Below are positions 1-11,015 of a stretch of DNA of 64,000 bases, in pieces. The stretch lies in NCBI GenBank assembly GCA_903813345.2, contig CAIIXF020000004.1, forward strand, positions 10,114,196-10,178,195, in the 5' to 3' direction. The DNA is from Owenia fusiformis. Lineage: Eukaryota > Annelida > Polychaeta > Sabellida > Oweniidae. How positions within the stretch are numbered: position 1 is the stretch's first letter; the number at the start of each line of letters is the position of its first letter. The position numbers and the translations under genes are program-made. A model generated the notes under the pieces. That model did not search any database. It was not told the origin of the DNA and saw nothing but the letters and a program-made list of their open reading frames with translations.

Positions 1-130
1 ACCAGGCCAGCTAACAGGCAATCTCCTACGATTAATAAACCTTATTGACTCAGACTCGATATGCACATGTTATGTCAAACTCATGATTAAAGTCACATAT
101 GACACTTTATTTGCATAGGAGCAGTTTTAT

Positions 131-450
131 AACTATCCCAGGAAGGGGGGGGGGGTGTTTATTGACTCAAACTCTATTTACAATGTGAACATATGATGAA
201 GATTGATGCGACCTTTATTCACACACTGTTTCATTATACAATCAGTATAAGGAGAAGAAGGGGGGGGGGGGATGTTTAAATTAAGCTTTCAGGTAATGTC
301 AAATATACAATTAAGATGTGATCTTTGATCCCCGATACAGTTGTAGTTTGCAAAGTGGAAAATTAAAAGAAAAAAGTTGGCCAAACATTGGTTACTTATA
401 CCTTATACGTACCTACTTCTATTTTATTGATAGGAAAGGGGGGGGGGGGA
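131..450. repeat. Three spaced G-tracts in a degenerate tandem repeat
   Basis: Runs of ten or more G occur at about 144-155, 258-271 and 437-449, each closing a segment of roughly 115-175 bp. The first two segments share a TTATTGACTCA-A/G-ACTC start, so this may be a badly diverged tandem repeat ending in a G-tract. The G-runs are also places where assembly length is unreliable. Confidence 0.4.
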
Positions 451-1015
451 GACAGGGGTCTAGAAACTTGAAGCAAGACTGGAAGCTCTGCCTTAAATCA
501 TAACAATGTTTATTATCAGAGAGTATTCGTGAGATTTCATTATATAAATGGCAAGTTTTATCATAAATGGCTAAAGGCAGGATAACACTAACTCAATTCC
601 AAATTCCCGATCGAAGCCAGGAAGACTGGAATGGTGAAAATTTATTGCATTCAGGCAAACTATTTTTTACTCCTGGGGCGTTTAAATCAGATGAGTAATT
701 CTTTGATGTTTGTGTAATAACTACGATTACTAATAATTTATTATTAATGTGGGCTCCTATACTTGGGATCTCATCCAATTTCATAAAAATATCACTATGG
801 GTGTGTACTTAATCAAAAGTAGAGCAGAAAATAGTGAAAGTGGCAAGTATGTGAAACTTGCACCCGAACACCTCTCTATTCTGAACCCCTTTCAATGTGA
901 ACACTTTTTCTCTGTCAAAAATTTATTTTCTTTCATCACTCTTATAAAACCTTGAAATGTGAACACGTACTAATCCAAAAACTTTTAGCCAGTCCCAGAG
1001 GCATTCAGACAAGAC

Positions 1016-1199
1016 ATCAAATGAGAAAATGTCCTTGTCGGTTCAATTCTTTTTCTCTTTAAAATTTGAATGAAGTATCTGATTTTTTGCATTTCTATAC
1101 AATTTAGTGAGTTAACTACATGCCTGTGTATTCTATTCCTTGCTGATTCCACTCCTTTCAAGTCTATTTTCAATTTTAAATCATGACCACAACGACATA
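1016..1199 (-). repeat. Foldback-arm repeat copy (minus)
   Basis: This copy of the window's commonest dispersed repeat is in minus orientation. Recognisable blocks are the TTTGAATGAAG, GCATTTCTATACAATTTAG, ATGCCTGTGTA and CCTTGCTGATTCCACTC stretches and the closing AAATCATGACC. The outer end reads AAAATGTCC, as in other full copies. No paired plus arm is obvious nearby. Confidence 0.7.
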
Positions 1200-1562
1200 T
1201 TTTTAATAACATGAGAGTACTTATAAGGTAAATATACCTCCAGGGAGGGCAGTACACAATTACTCATCACCATGGTCAACTTTATTGCTACTAATGACCT
1301 CATGATTTTGAAAAGTTCAAAAACAAATGTGTTATGATCTGACTCCATATATAAAGTTTCATTTAAGAAAGTGTTTGACTTATACATTATAGATGTGTTC
1401 TATTTTACAATTTTTATCATACTGTATAATCTCCCCTTATGAGGTTAACATCTCACGACGATCACATTTCAAAGTGAATTTTCCATATAGATACTCTACA
1501 CCCTGAGGGCTAGAACCTACTACTTGATATTCAGACCATTTTTATCTGAAACAGAAAATGAT

Positions 1563-1668
1563 GCCTCACATATCATAATTTGCCTCACATATCAACATTA
1601 GCCTCACATATCAAAATTTGCCTCACATATCAAAATTTGCCTCTCATATCAAAGTTTGCCTCACCTAT
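1563..1668. repeat. Short tandem repeat, ~20 bp unit
   Basis: Five to six head-to-tail copies of a unit close to GCCTCACATATCAAAATTT lie here. Units differ by one to three bases. No function is apparent. Confidence 0.85.
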
Positions 1669-3258
1669 TTCCACAACCCAATTATGCCACTACAAGGGTT
1701 GAATGATACTCAGTAAAAACAGAACACGATGAATCTGTATTAAGTCTTGCTTGAAGACCCTGGATGCCCCCCTCATTATCTATTTCAACAACAGGTGTTA
1801 AAGTAGGGGGAGGTGGTCTTGAAGCATGACCAATCTAATCTGCACTATCATAGGTAAATCATGAAAGAAAGTCAAATTGAAAGGATGTTTATATATTTAC
1901 ATGAGGAATTTTCCTATAACATAAGTGAAGTATCAGGAAGTGACTCCTATGAAAGACAGGATGAGCTCCAGACTGGTTTAATGTACTTTATTCAAAATCA
2001 AACATTCAAAAATAAATTTAGAAAGTTTTGCCCAAACTGACCCATCATGATAAATCATGACATCTCATTTCTTTTCAGCCATGAAACAGAAAGCTGCTAT
2101 GAGTATCAGAATGAAACTGACCTGACTAACCCCTTGAAAGCCAAAGGCTAAAGTTACAAAATTAATGTGAGTTATTACTGTGTCGCTCTGTTGTATGGTG
2201 GTAAAATCACACTACTGAAAGGTACCAGACTGACCAGGTCCCTCGCTGATCAAGATATCAAAACTGATCTAGTTTACAATGACATAGCCATAACCCCTTT
2301 AATCCAATGAATAATGTGCTAGGCTGTGAAAATCATGGTACATAGCCCTGGGTTTCAAATTGAGATATGATTCTTGTTTTTGAAATTACAAAAGAGTCAA
2401 GTCCTCAATTTAATATTTTGCCTCATTGCTATGCACTAGATACCTTTTCAATGTTTTAATTTTTTTTAATTTTGCAATTAAGGTCAAAATCCCTTGACTG
2501 AGAATTTTATCTGCAAAACCAAAATTTAGTATTTTGTCTCATTCCATACACTAAATACCCATTTCAAAACATTGATATCACATATTAAAGAAAGCTTCGT
2601 CATAGTTATTATCAGACTTAGAACTTCAAGGTATGAACTGGACAAAATATTTCAACTAATTGTGACCATCAATGTTCCAATTCAACTAAAAGTACATGAT
2701 TTTTAAGGTAGCGTTTTTAATGGTCATATTTTTGTATGGATGGTCATTAGACTTAATCACAGTTTCTGGTACATCACTGAGAGCTGAAAACAGCAACTTG
2801 TTCATGTTTACAATGTGTGTATTTTTCCAAGTACAAAGTTTAGATTAGCTTCCCATGTGGTCATTTTGAAGAGTGATAAACACAAAGTTACCTTTTAGTT
2901 TAAGCTCATTAGGTTTATTTGTACATTTCAAAAACTTGACTCATCAAAGATCATTTATTTACATACAATTCCATTAAAAACTTGCAAAAATATCAGATTT
3001 CCCGGCAAAATGTAATTTAAAGTGATCATTTTATTCCTGTTTACTAAATATTGCTTGTTGATTTCTCTTATTTCCACTCATGTTTCATTCAAAACATATT
3101 TCTCATGTAATTTCACCAATGTGTGATAAAACATGGCTAACATTCCAAAGTGAATGACAAATTAGTCATATAGAGATAACCTTTGTCAATATTATTTGTC
3201 AACTTTTGGGCATATCATAATAATGAGCGATAACAACAGGCTAATTACCCACAAAAAT

Positions 3259-3412
3259 GTCCGTCTGCCTATGTCTTTTTCATCCATTTTCTCTCTAAAA
3301 TGTGAATAAAGTGTCTGATTTTCTTGCTTTTCTTTACAATTTAGGATGTTGGCGTCATGCCTGTTTACTTTATTTCCTGAAAATTCCACTCTATTTATAA
3401 TCTAAAACTTGA
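3259..3412 (-). repeat. Foldback-arm repeat copy (minus)
   Basis: Another minus-oriented arm, starting at its outer end with ATGTCCGTCTGCC and running through TCTCTCTAAAATGTGAAT and GTGTCTGATTTTCTTGC to the inner end near AAACTTGACCA. It is more diverged than the copies at 36.6 kb and 58.8 kb. Confidence 0.7.
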
Positions 3413-3639
3413 CCACCCTGGTATAATTATTTCCCCAAAACGTAATTAATTACTCATATCACGACAAAACTTCCTGAATTATAAATATCATAGTGGTAGT
3501 GTTTCCAACTAAGGAAAATGTGTTAAATTAGCTGGAAATGAATGAATAAAACAAGCTGTTATCACTTTTTAACTATAGGGGGATATGGTTTGACTGTTGA
3601 GCAAGCAACCAAGCTCATTTAAATTATATTTAGACATAA

Positions 3640-3850
3640 AGCCAAGGGTGTAGTGCTATATTTCTAAGTAGTACGCCACCACGGGAACAAGAGTTGAGCG
3701 AAGCAAAAGACACGCATTTAGGGGGATTTGGGGGGGGGTGAGATGTTCTCCCCCCAGGAATATTTAGAAATTTGGTTGTATTTGGAGCGAATTTGCAACC
3801 ATCTGGTACGCCTGTGCGTACCCAGCGTACCAGGTGCTACGCCTATTGAA
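3640..3850. repeat. GC-richer block with G-run/C-run pair
   Basis: This block stands out from its AT-rich surroundings. It has a G-run followed about 20 bp later by a C-run (GGATTTGGGGGGGGG then TCTCCCCCCAGG), then a stretch with several near-repeats of GGTACGCC/GCGTACC. G-run/C-run blocks of this style resemble dispersed repeats of marine invertebrates, but I cannot name the family. It could form a hairpin. Confidence 0.35.
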
Positions 3851-4854
3851 GCATTTACATATTACTATTATCTTGAGAATGTCATGTAATTTCAATTGAT
3901 AAGGGTGGCATGCACTTGTTACAAAACTGAAATTCTGTATTTTAATATACCAGTACAGTAAAACTTTCAAAAGTGAACAATGCTTGGATGTACAGGCTTA
4001 ATTAAGTTATCAAAGTCAATTGAACATAAAAAACTGAACTATAGAAAAATGATCTCATTTCAATACAATAACATTTTACCAATTTTACCAAAAATCTATC
4101 TTTTCATTTAAAAGTCAAACACATTTATGTTATTTAAATGTTTCATAAGTGTCTATGTTGATGTATCACATATTTAGAGGTTTGGCTGTACATGTACTTG
4201 AAATATCTATGAATACTTGATTGATAACAAAATATTGCCTCTTTGTTATAATATGTCAGTTTCAAGTTGAAATACAAACTCCACTTCGCAATTTACCTTG
4301 AAGTTTTATATTAATTTTGTCCGATTACATAGGCATGATATTAATTTAATGTTACAATAACTGTTGGTGATCAGTTTAGTCTGGTTTCTATCATATAACC
4401 TTTCCCTAAATATGATTTATATTTCTTCAACCAATATTGGGGTGGGAGGGGGATGAAATCACAGGGCGATATACATGATTAAATGCCTTTATGACTACCC
4501 CTCATGACTACTTTATTTCATGAATTACATTGAAGATCACTTTTTGACTATCTTACTTAGATGGATAAATGCACTAATGATATTTTGGAACATGAAAGGC
4601 TCATGACATGAAACATGATGAGAAAAGTTTCAAAGGATTTAAACCACCAGTAATTTTGGAGTAATGAAGTTACATTTCCTCTTTCTATGTCTGTTTCCTG
4701 TTATCTTGTTTATATACAAGTTATTAAACTACAGATAACTATTTCCTTTCTGTTTGTTCATTATGCTTTGAAAACAAAAACGATTGGTAAAAAACTATAC
4801 TCTTTCTATCCTCGATCCTTTTTAACAATCCCCAAAATTACCAATTCTTTATAT

Positions 4855-4985
4855 ACTTACAAGCCTCTCACTAGGCTTTTAAACTATGGCACAGTAACAC
4901 AGTCTATTTAGCTTCTACCACAACCTATTACCAAATCATAATTGATTCCACAGTCTAAAATAGCAGTCATACACCCTGGACCAGA
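4855..4985. repeat. Dispersed repeat, copy 1 of 2
   Basis: This resembles 29365-29495 in the same orientation. Shared landmarks in order are AGGCTTTTAAACT, a GGCACAG-like block, CTATTTAGCTTCTACCACAA, CCTATT, CAAATCATAATTG and an AATAGCA end. It lies just downstream of the Rap2 stop codon, probably within or next to its 3' UTR. The class is unknown. Confidence 0.6.
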
Positions 4986-5033
4986 AATGATTTCTAATAC
5001 TTGATGAACCTTACCTTTTACTACTAGTAATCA

Positions 5034-5576
5034 CTATAGTATAGTACAACAGCATTCTCCGCTTTCCTTTACGGGACTGGTGCTCATTTCTCGTACAATT
5101 TCAATAAAAACTTCATTTACATTGTGAGTATTCTTTGCCGATGCCTCCATAAATGGGCATCCCCATGTTTGAGCGAGGGCAAGTCCATCAGCATGACGCA
5201 CCTCTCTCTGATGCTCTAAGTCACACTTATTTCCAATGAGTATAATCGGCACTTTTTCAAATCCTTTAACCCGAATTATTTGCTCTCGCATTGTTTTTAT
5301 ATCCTGAAATGTCTGTACGCTTGTTATACTATAGACTACAACAAAGCCTTGTCCATTTTTGATGTATAAGTCCCGCATAGATGCAAATTGTTCAGTCCCA
5401 GCTGTATCAAGAATTTCTAGCACTGATGGTGCGTGGTCAACTTCTATTTCCTTCCTATAAAAATCTTCAATTGTCGGGTCATATTTTTCCATAAATGTTC
5501 CCGATACAAATTTTACCGTCAGGGCACTTTTGCCGACTCCTCCTGACCCAAGAACTACAACTTTGTATTCCCTCAT
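5034..5576 (-). CDS. RAP2: Rap2-type small GTPase, single exon, 180 residues
   Basis: A complete Ras-superfamily GTPase on one exon. The P-loop GSGGVGKS is at residues 10-17, switch [15 protein letters not shown] at 32-45, DTAGTEQF at 57-64, NKCD at 116-119 and SAK near 145. Thr61 in place of the Ras glutamine is the Rap hallmark, and Phe39 is the residue that distinguishes Rap2 from Rap1 (Ser39). The C-terminus CCCTIL carries a CAAX box ending in Leu (geranylgeranylation expected) plus adjacent cysteines that could be palmitoylated, as in vertebrate RAP2B. The start is the ATG at 5576, giving [10 protein letters not shown]. The open frame runs 17 codons further upstream but offers no earlier ATG. 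The length matches vertebrate Rap2 (183). Family role: membrane-bound GTP switch in adhesion, MAP4K/TNIK and Hippo-related signalling. It is transcribed away from the large plus-strand gene. Confidence 0.95.
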   Translation of the reverse strand: MREYKVVVLGSGGVGKSALTVKFVSGTFMEKYDPTIEDFYRKEIEVDHAPSVLEILDTAGTEQFASMRDLYIKNGQGFVVVYSITSVQTFQDIKTMREQIIRVKGFEKVPIILIGNKCDLEHQREVRHADGLALAQTWGCPFMEASAKNTHNVNEVFIEIVREMSTSPVKESGECCCTIL

Positions 5577-6080
5577 TTTACTTGTTGTAAATTTGTTTGT
5601 GCCACTTTTAGGAATTTGATCGATCAAGTGAATGGGCTGTTCAACAACTTGTCATTTCATTTAGTTATTTTATTTTAATCCGTCAGTTTGAATTATTCCA
5701 ATACTATCAAACCTTGTGAAATCAGAACAAAAAGTTAAAAAATCAAACGGAAGTGGAGTCATGAATCATGAAATTTCACATCCGGCTTAGCTCCTACGTA
5801 AACTGGACACTTTTTATCTCCCATCTATTGGTTGTCGATAGTCGAGATAATCATCTTTCCAAATAGTCCACAAATGTCTTGGATTTGTCGCAATGTTTGT
5901 TACATTCCACGTTAATTCTTGAGGAATTTCTTCCAAAGAACGGCAACCATTTTGGGTGTTTCTGGAGGACACGTTCCAAAATATTATTTAGTGGATAACA
6001 CATTTGGAGTTTGAGTTGTTAGAAATCGCATCTTAGAAGTCATAATTTATTTGTTCATTTGATATTTTCGCCATTTATTC
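5577..6080 (-). promoter_or_regulatory. Probable Rap2 5' UTR and promoter region
   Basis: This is the sequence immediately upstream of the Rap2 ATG. It is richer in CpG than its surroundings and lacks an evident TATA box. It holds an ETS-type CGGAAGTGG at 5748-5756, a TCCGG at about 5782, and YY1-like cores, readable on the minus strand, near 5942-5952 and at 6069-6076 (CGCCATTT). These are common in TATA-less metazoan promoters. The transcription start cannot be placed from sequence. Confidence 0.3.
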
Positions 6081-6921
6081 ATCATTTACGAGCAATTGAT
6101 GCCAAAAATACATTTTGTGTTTTGCATCAATCAAAATAGAATGTGTTTTCAATTAACTTTTGAGAATTTCGTATGTGATTTTCACCATTCCACTATAGCG
6201 ATTTTAGCCTTCTTTAATCATTCAAAACAATACTTAATGCCTCAAAGATGGAGTTTATATATTTCTCAATCATACTATTTCAATGGATGTATCACTTAAT
6301 TGACTGATTCATAGTAAAGCGACTTCTTGTAAGTTTTAATTTGAATCTCGCGGCTCAAGTCAAATCTCGACATGTAAGCGATAATTTGCGAGAGTACGAA
6401 AAGGTCAGCGGGAATTTACGAATTGAATAAAAATACAGGTAATTAAATCTTCTATTACTTCTTAATCGACTTATTAATCAAAGAACCAAAGATATCTATA
6501 TATTTGTTATATATTCTAGATAGTTTTGTCAAATATTTATTTTATTTGGGCAAAAATTCATCGTGATATCAAGCTTTTTTATGAGTGCAATTTCAGAACC
6601 GTTATGACCCTGCAATTGACCTTTTTTCTGAAACCACAATTCTAAAACTTCAAAATATTTATTTTTGCCCAAAATATGTTTGAAAATATCCTTATTCAGT
6701 GGAGAGATAAATATTACACAGTTTGAATGTATCATTGACCATGACAATGGTTAGTTAGAAACAAAGCTGGACACCTTATTTACTTGCCATGTAGACTACT
6801 TGTCAAGTCAGATGTCATAATCTCGTTCCAAGACTATCTCTACGTTCTAGTCTTGCGAACGTCTTATTCTTTTGTCTGTACGATTACAACATGGGAGAAT
6901 TTTCTACGCTACTTACACTTA

Positions 6922-7267
6922 AGATACCTATTTCAATAGATTCCTTGGTATTTTAGCATTCTTTTTGTGTAGTTGAATCCACAATTGTGTGGGTTTATCG
7001 GCAGAACGAAGAGGTTTTCGTTTTTGATAGCAATATTTGCGTGTAATATTTAACTTATTTCAACCGTCAAATTCCTCCTTTCAGTTCCCGGCATGCACCA
7101 GTCTAAGGGAAATCCCTGGGGAATTCCCCTTCCGACATTTTGAAAATTGCTGATATATTTCCGATGTAAAAACTAAAATCTCTTCGTTCTGCCGATAAAC
7201 CCATACAATTGGCGATCTAACAACATAAAAAGAATTCTAAAATACTCTGGAATATATCGAGGTAAGG
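6922..7267. mobile_element. MITE-like element with ~100 bp imperfect inverted repeats
   Basis: The left arm (about 6922-7035) and right arm (about 7165-7267) are inverted copies. The best-kept core is GGGTTTATCGGCAGAACGAA on the left and its complement on the right, with matching GGTATTTTAG/CTAAAATACTC and CTTTTTGTGT/ACATAAAAAG blocks outward. There is no coding capacity. The terminal sequence and target duplication are not clear enough to assign a superfamily. Confidence 0.65.
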
Positions 7268-7550
7268 CATTTAATAGTGTAATGCGTAGTTCATTCTCCG
7301 ACATTGTAGAAAGACAGGCTTACCAATGATACCGGCGTACGACCACAATCTAAAGGGGTCGTAGGATGCGATAAAGATGTCATTTTTGTATTTCATGGGC
7401 TTTCTTGAAAGAACATGGTATATTTTTATTTTATTTACTTTTATTGGTTCAGAAGGTAACTGAAACCTCATGTCAGTCTGTTTACATTATCCCCCGTCAA
7501 AGATTTAGGACACCAAAATTATAGGGTGAGGTTCGGCTAAAATGGGCTAT

Positions 7551-8368
7551 CCTGGGTCTGACAGTAGTATGTATCCAACAGACCGAATATAATATTCGGT
7601 CTGTTATGATTGATATATTTCCTGTGGAAATCGCGGTGATATTTTTTGCACATAAATTTCTCGTTTATTACAAGAATGTTCACCTTGAAAATTGGTGAAT
7701 ATGTTGAAGAGATGTTAATCTTAAACTAGAAGCAAAAATATTTGTATAAGGCGGGTACAAGTTGATATAAAATAATGAAATGTTCAGACTCGCCAAAACT
7801 TCAGGATGTGTTCATAAGTAGATCGCGAAATCAATGTCAAGGACGTTTGAGTTCACGAGATCCAAACGAGATATGCAAATTTCTGAACTTTGACAACACA
7901 TGACCATTTGATTACCTCGGCCTTCTTCATGAATATTTCCGCTCTATTTACTATAAATGAAGAAAATTAATCGGGATAATGATAATAAATGACTAGATCT
8001 AATAAATTCCCGCACAAATGGAATTTATCAATACGCTTTCGTAATGTTGCTCCGTCCGCTCCACGTGTTATTTGTTTACAAATAGACTGACGTCACTGGC
8101 TAAATCTCGTTTATCGTGAGAATTGGCATTGCCAAAATGGCTTGACCTAATCAATGGCTTCGCTACAAGAAGCGTCTGTACATTTTATGAATATCTTCAG
8201 TAAGAGGACAATATACGAAAAAATAATATTGTAAGTTCTTTATAAGGTAATCATTTTATATCATTAAACAAACTTATTTGTAACATTTATACAACACCAC
8301 ATTTTACAATAGGTGACTTACAGTCTGAATATTTATTCAGACAAAGGATACAGTCTAGGTCTGACAGG
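7551..8368. mobile_element. Element with hairpin-bearing inverted termini (longer family member)
   Basis: The left end begins CCTGGGTCTGACAGTAG, followed by TATCCAACAGACCGAAT and its own inverted copy ATTCGGTCTGTT. The right end carries CAGTCTGAATATTTATTC and GGATACAGTCTAGG, then CTGACAGG. The two ends are thus inverted repeats that each contain a small internal hairpin. The shorter element at 23111-23490 has the same end structure. The interior is non-coding, moderately CpG-rich and not recognised. Confidence 0.55.
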
Positions 8369-8422
8369 TTGATCAGAATTTTAACTGATATAAACTCATA
8401 TATATCGCCTAAACTAACATAA

Positions 8423-9212
8423 CTGTGCTTTCATTAACGCCGTCCCATAATGGAGAGGACCCGGTTTTTACTATAGGGACCCCAAACAATGAAAATGAGG
8501 GGTCACTTGGACGCAGTGCAGGTCATATCAAAAAAATTAACTCAGGATGAATGTATTGATAAAGATCTTACCTTCAGTCTTTTATTTGTTCAAAATCCGC
8601 TAAATAAACGAAGGATATTCTATTTCTAAAAGAAATATAATTTTCTTTCGGAGTTTCTTTCCCGGAAGTTGATTTCCGATCAAAATAGTATGAGGTACGT
8701 GATTGGACAATCACTAGTAGTTGATTTCCGAGCGGTAATCGGTACGAGTCCTATGATTGGCCGAGATTATTAATCGCGCATGTGTCTTAATAATTTTAAC
8801 TAATCAAAGTGCTGGATTTGCTGCGCATGCGCAAAAAACTGAACCAAAAAATGGAACCTCACGGAGATTGCTCCTAGTGAAACTTTCTGAGCGATCAAAA
8901 TCAATAGCAAATTGCTTTGAAATACGCGAAGAAAAATTGTATTTAATGGTTGAAAATTAGTTATCTCTTTCTAATGAAGGTATCTGCATCATTTAATGAC
9001 CTACTAGACGTGTGTAGTACACTGATCTGGGCCAAAAAATAACAAAACTGATGCAAACTTTTCATCAATTTTTTTCGTTCAGTGCAAAAATGTGACTTTG
9101 AATTCCCGGGAACCTTTTTTCATGGGGACGCACTTTTTTGAGGGGGGACGCGATTTTGTAAAATCAATCCGTCCCAGGGAAGCACTTTTGGACAAGCCTA
9201 CTGAAAGCACTG
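8423..9212 (+). mobile_element. 790 bp DNA element, copy 1 (inverted relative to 62072-62859)
   Basis: This is a near-identical reverse complement of 62072-62859 over its whole length. The ends are short imperfect inverted repeats: CTGTGCTTTCATTA on the left, and CAGTGCTTTCAGTA as the complement of the right end. ACATA sits on both flanks (one base off the left end) and CAATA flanks the other copy, suggesting a 5-6 bp target duplication. Inside are a palindromic GCGCATGCGC-type block and a short frame (8757-8960) that is not preserved in length in the other copy. I cannot assign a transposon superfamily; it is presumably non-autonomous. Confidence 0.75.
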
Positions 9213-9500
9213 ACATACAAGTGGGATTGACCTGATCTAGGATGGAAAAAAGACTTATTTATCCTCAGTCTGCTTTGCTAAACAGTAATAACTGTTGAAA
9301 CTTTAAGCACATATCAAACCTAAGAAAACTGAAGGGTGTGGTCACTGGTCAGTATTACCAACCTACAACAAATTGAACTTCTTCCATAAATTTCAGGAGA
9401 ATTTCTGATAGCAGACAAAACAAATGAAGACACCAGACAAAGCTATTCAACTGTTCAATATTGAATATTATAATTCTAACAATGAAACAATTGGAAATTG

Positions 9501-9700
9501 CTTAAAGGCCCACTTTGGGAATTTTCAACATTTTTGGGCAATATAAAGACTTACATTCAAATTTCATAGTATGTCCAATGTATTGATAAGAACCTTATCT
9601 TTCATTTGACACCAACAACAGCTCAAATGGACCAAATCAAAGCTTACAATAAATTATCAAAGTATTAACTATTAAGTATTAAGTATAGTGCGCCTTTAAG
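9501..9700. mobile_element. 200 bp MITE
   Basis: It begins CTTAAAGGCCCACTTTG and ends with the complement of CTTAAAGGCGCACTATA, giving roughly 14 of 17 matching terminal positions. The interior is AT-rich and non-coding. Sharp ends with CTTAAAGG termini are typical of small non-autonomous DNA elements. No clear target duplication is visible. Confidence 0.6.
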
Positions 9701-9951
9701 TAGATACCGTATGCAGGGTCAGAGGTTACTGCTCATAGGGTTTCCCGGTTTGTTTAAAAAGGTGCATACTTTTCAGATTCTGGATGAATATACAAGATGT
9801 GCAGTTTTCAAGATTCATCCAAACATTGAATGTAAGTACACAAGGTCATGTAACTATGGTTTGAATTTTGCCAATATAGGCTGACCTTTGGAGGATCTAT
9901 ATTTTAGATAATCAGCATATTTCAAGTCATAGTTACAACATTGATGACATA

Positions 9952-10025
9952 CAGGGTACCCCATAAAACAGAACCCATAAATCATTGAAATATTTTTATT
10001 GGTTGTGTTTTTTTGTGTCACCCTA
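9952..10025. mobile_element. 74 bp mini-MITE, mariner-like ends
   Basis: Between two TA dinucleotides the ends read CAGGGTACCCCATAAAAC on the left and, as complement, TAGGGTGACACAAAAAAAC on the right. CAGGGTG-type termini next to TA are typical of Tc1/mariner-derived MITEs. Compare 60368-60440 and 52774-53418. Confidence 0.5.
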
Positions 10026-10164
10026 TACCATAAGTTATTGAATGAATTGAAGTGCAATACGGGATATATTCTGCTCGAGAAATTCCGTATTGGCACAAGA
10101 CGAAGCCGAGTGCCAATACAGAATATCGAGAGAATGTAGACTAGTTTTACAATATTGAAAACTC

Positions 10165-10432
10165 CTATAGTAAAAACCTCTCTTTATTGAATATTTCTAT
10201 ATTGAACATCTCTATAGTATTAAACATTCCTCTTTATGTAACACACCTCTCTATTTAACACCCATTTCATTTGATTACCCCTCTCTATTGAATACCCCTT
10301 TCTAGTCAACACACCATTCTATTCAACACCTCGTTATTGAATGTCCAATCTCTATTGGGCATGCCATTCTATTGAACAACCCTCTCTTTTGAAAACCTCT
10401 CCTTATTGAATTGAACACCTTTTAATGAACAC
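10165..10432. repeat. Degenerate tandem repeat, ~17 bp unit
   Basis: Roughly fifteen diverged copies of a unit near CCTCTCTATTGAACACC lie head to tail. Spacing varies by a few bases. There is no coding potential. Confidence 0.7.
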
Positions 10433-10807
10433 ATTTCTGAAGCAAACTTGGTCTTAGGTTTGTTGACTTCCATTAAAAACTTGTGTTAATACAAGATAGG
10501 TTGAAGTTTTTGTATGTAGTATAGATGTCTCTGTCAACCACATTCTTATGATATCCATACTAACTGTTTTATTAAACATCTATACAGTATATGATATTAA
10601 TGAGATATTGTTGTATAGATATATATTTAGTGTTAGATTAATAAGCAAAAAATGTTGATTTCATTTAATTATATTGTTGAAATATTTAGGAAACCATTTT
10701 ATGTTTACATTTCGCCAACACTCAACAGTAATGATTGTTTATTCCCATCTAGCCAGATATAAGCAACTTGTCCTCTCAAGTTTACTTTTATTTATCCGGG
10801 TCAATAG

Positions 10808-10940
10808 TTATTATTGTTAGTACCTCAACTGAAATACTCGATTCTGATTGGTTGATTAGTGGTCAACAATATGTATTGTTAGTACCTCAGTGTAAATACT
10901 CGCATCTGATTGGTCAATTAGCGGTCAACATTTTTGCCTG
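10808..10940. repeat. Two ~66 bp direct repeats
   Basis: Each unit contains TTGTTAGTACCTCA, AATACTCG, TCTGATTGGT and GGTCAACA in that order, at about 10812-10870 and 10876-10932. They lead into the larger duplicated block to the right and may belong to the same composite repeat. Confidence 0.65.
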
Positions 10941-11015
10941 TACCTCACTTGTGCATCATGGGATATCATATTATTGACCGCGTATGTTACTGTACTACAC
11001 TTGTGAATTATGGGA

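Larger units (their letters stand above)
1..5033. other. Intergenic region left of Rap2
   Basis: I see no gene here. Open frames are short and have no splice-flanked structure. The stretch holds three G-tracts near its left edge, two copies of the dispersed ~170 bp foldback arm, a short tandem repeat at 1563-1668, a pair of ~50 bp direct repeats (about 2405-2455 and 2520-2570), a GC-richer G/C-run block at about 3640-3850, and one copy of a dispersed repeat at 4855-4985. The last ~500 bp should contain the Rap2 3' UTR, since that gene reads leftward. A minus-strand AATAAA (read as TTTATT at 4512-4517) is one possible polyadenylation signal. Confidence 0.6.

Noticed and set aside
7275-7471. 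Minus-strand ATG frame (MRFQLPSEPIKVNK start) ending at a GTAAGC donor
   Set aside because: It looks like a possible first exon, but it abuts a MITE, lies between Rap2 and repeats, and has no partner exon in a matching phase that I can find on the minus strand. Kept only as a note.
8757-8960. 67-codon open frame as a gene
   Set aside because: It lies wholly inside the 790 bp repeated element and is not maintained as the same frame in the second copy. No protein family is recognised.
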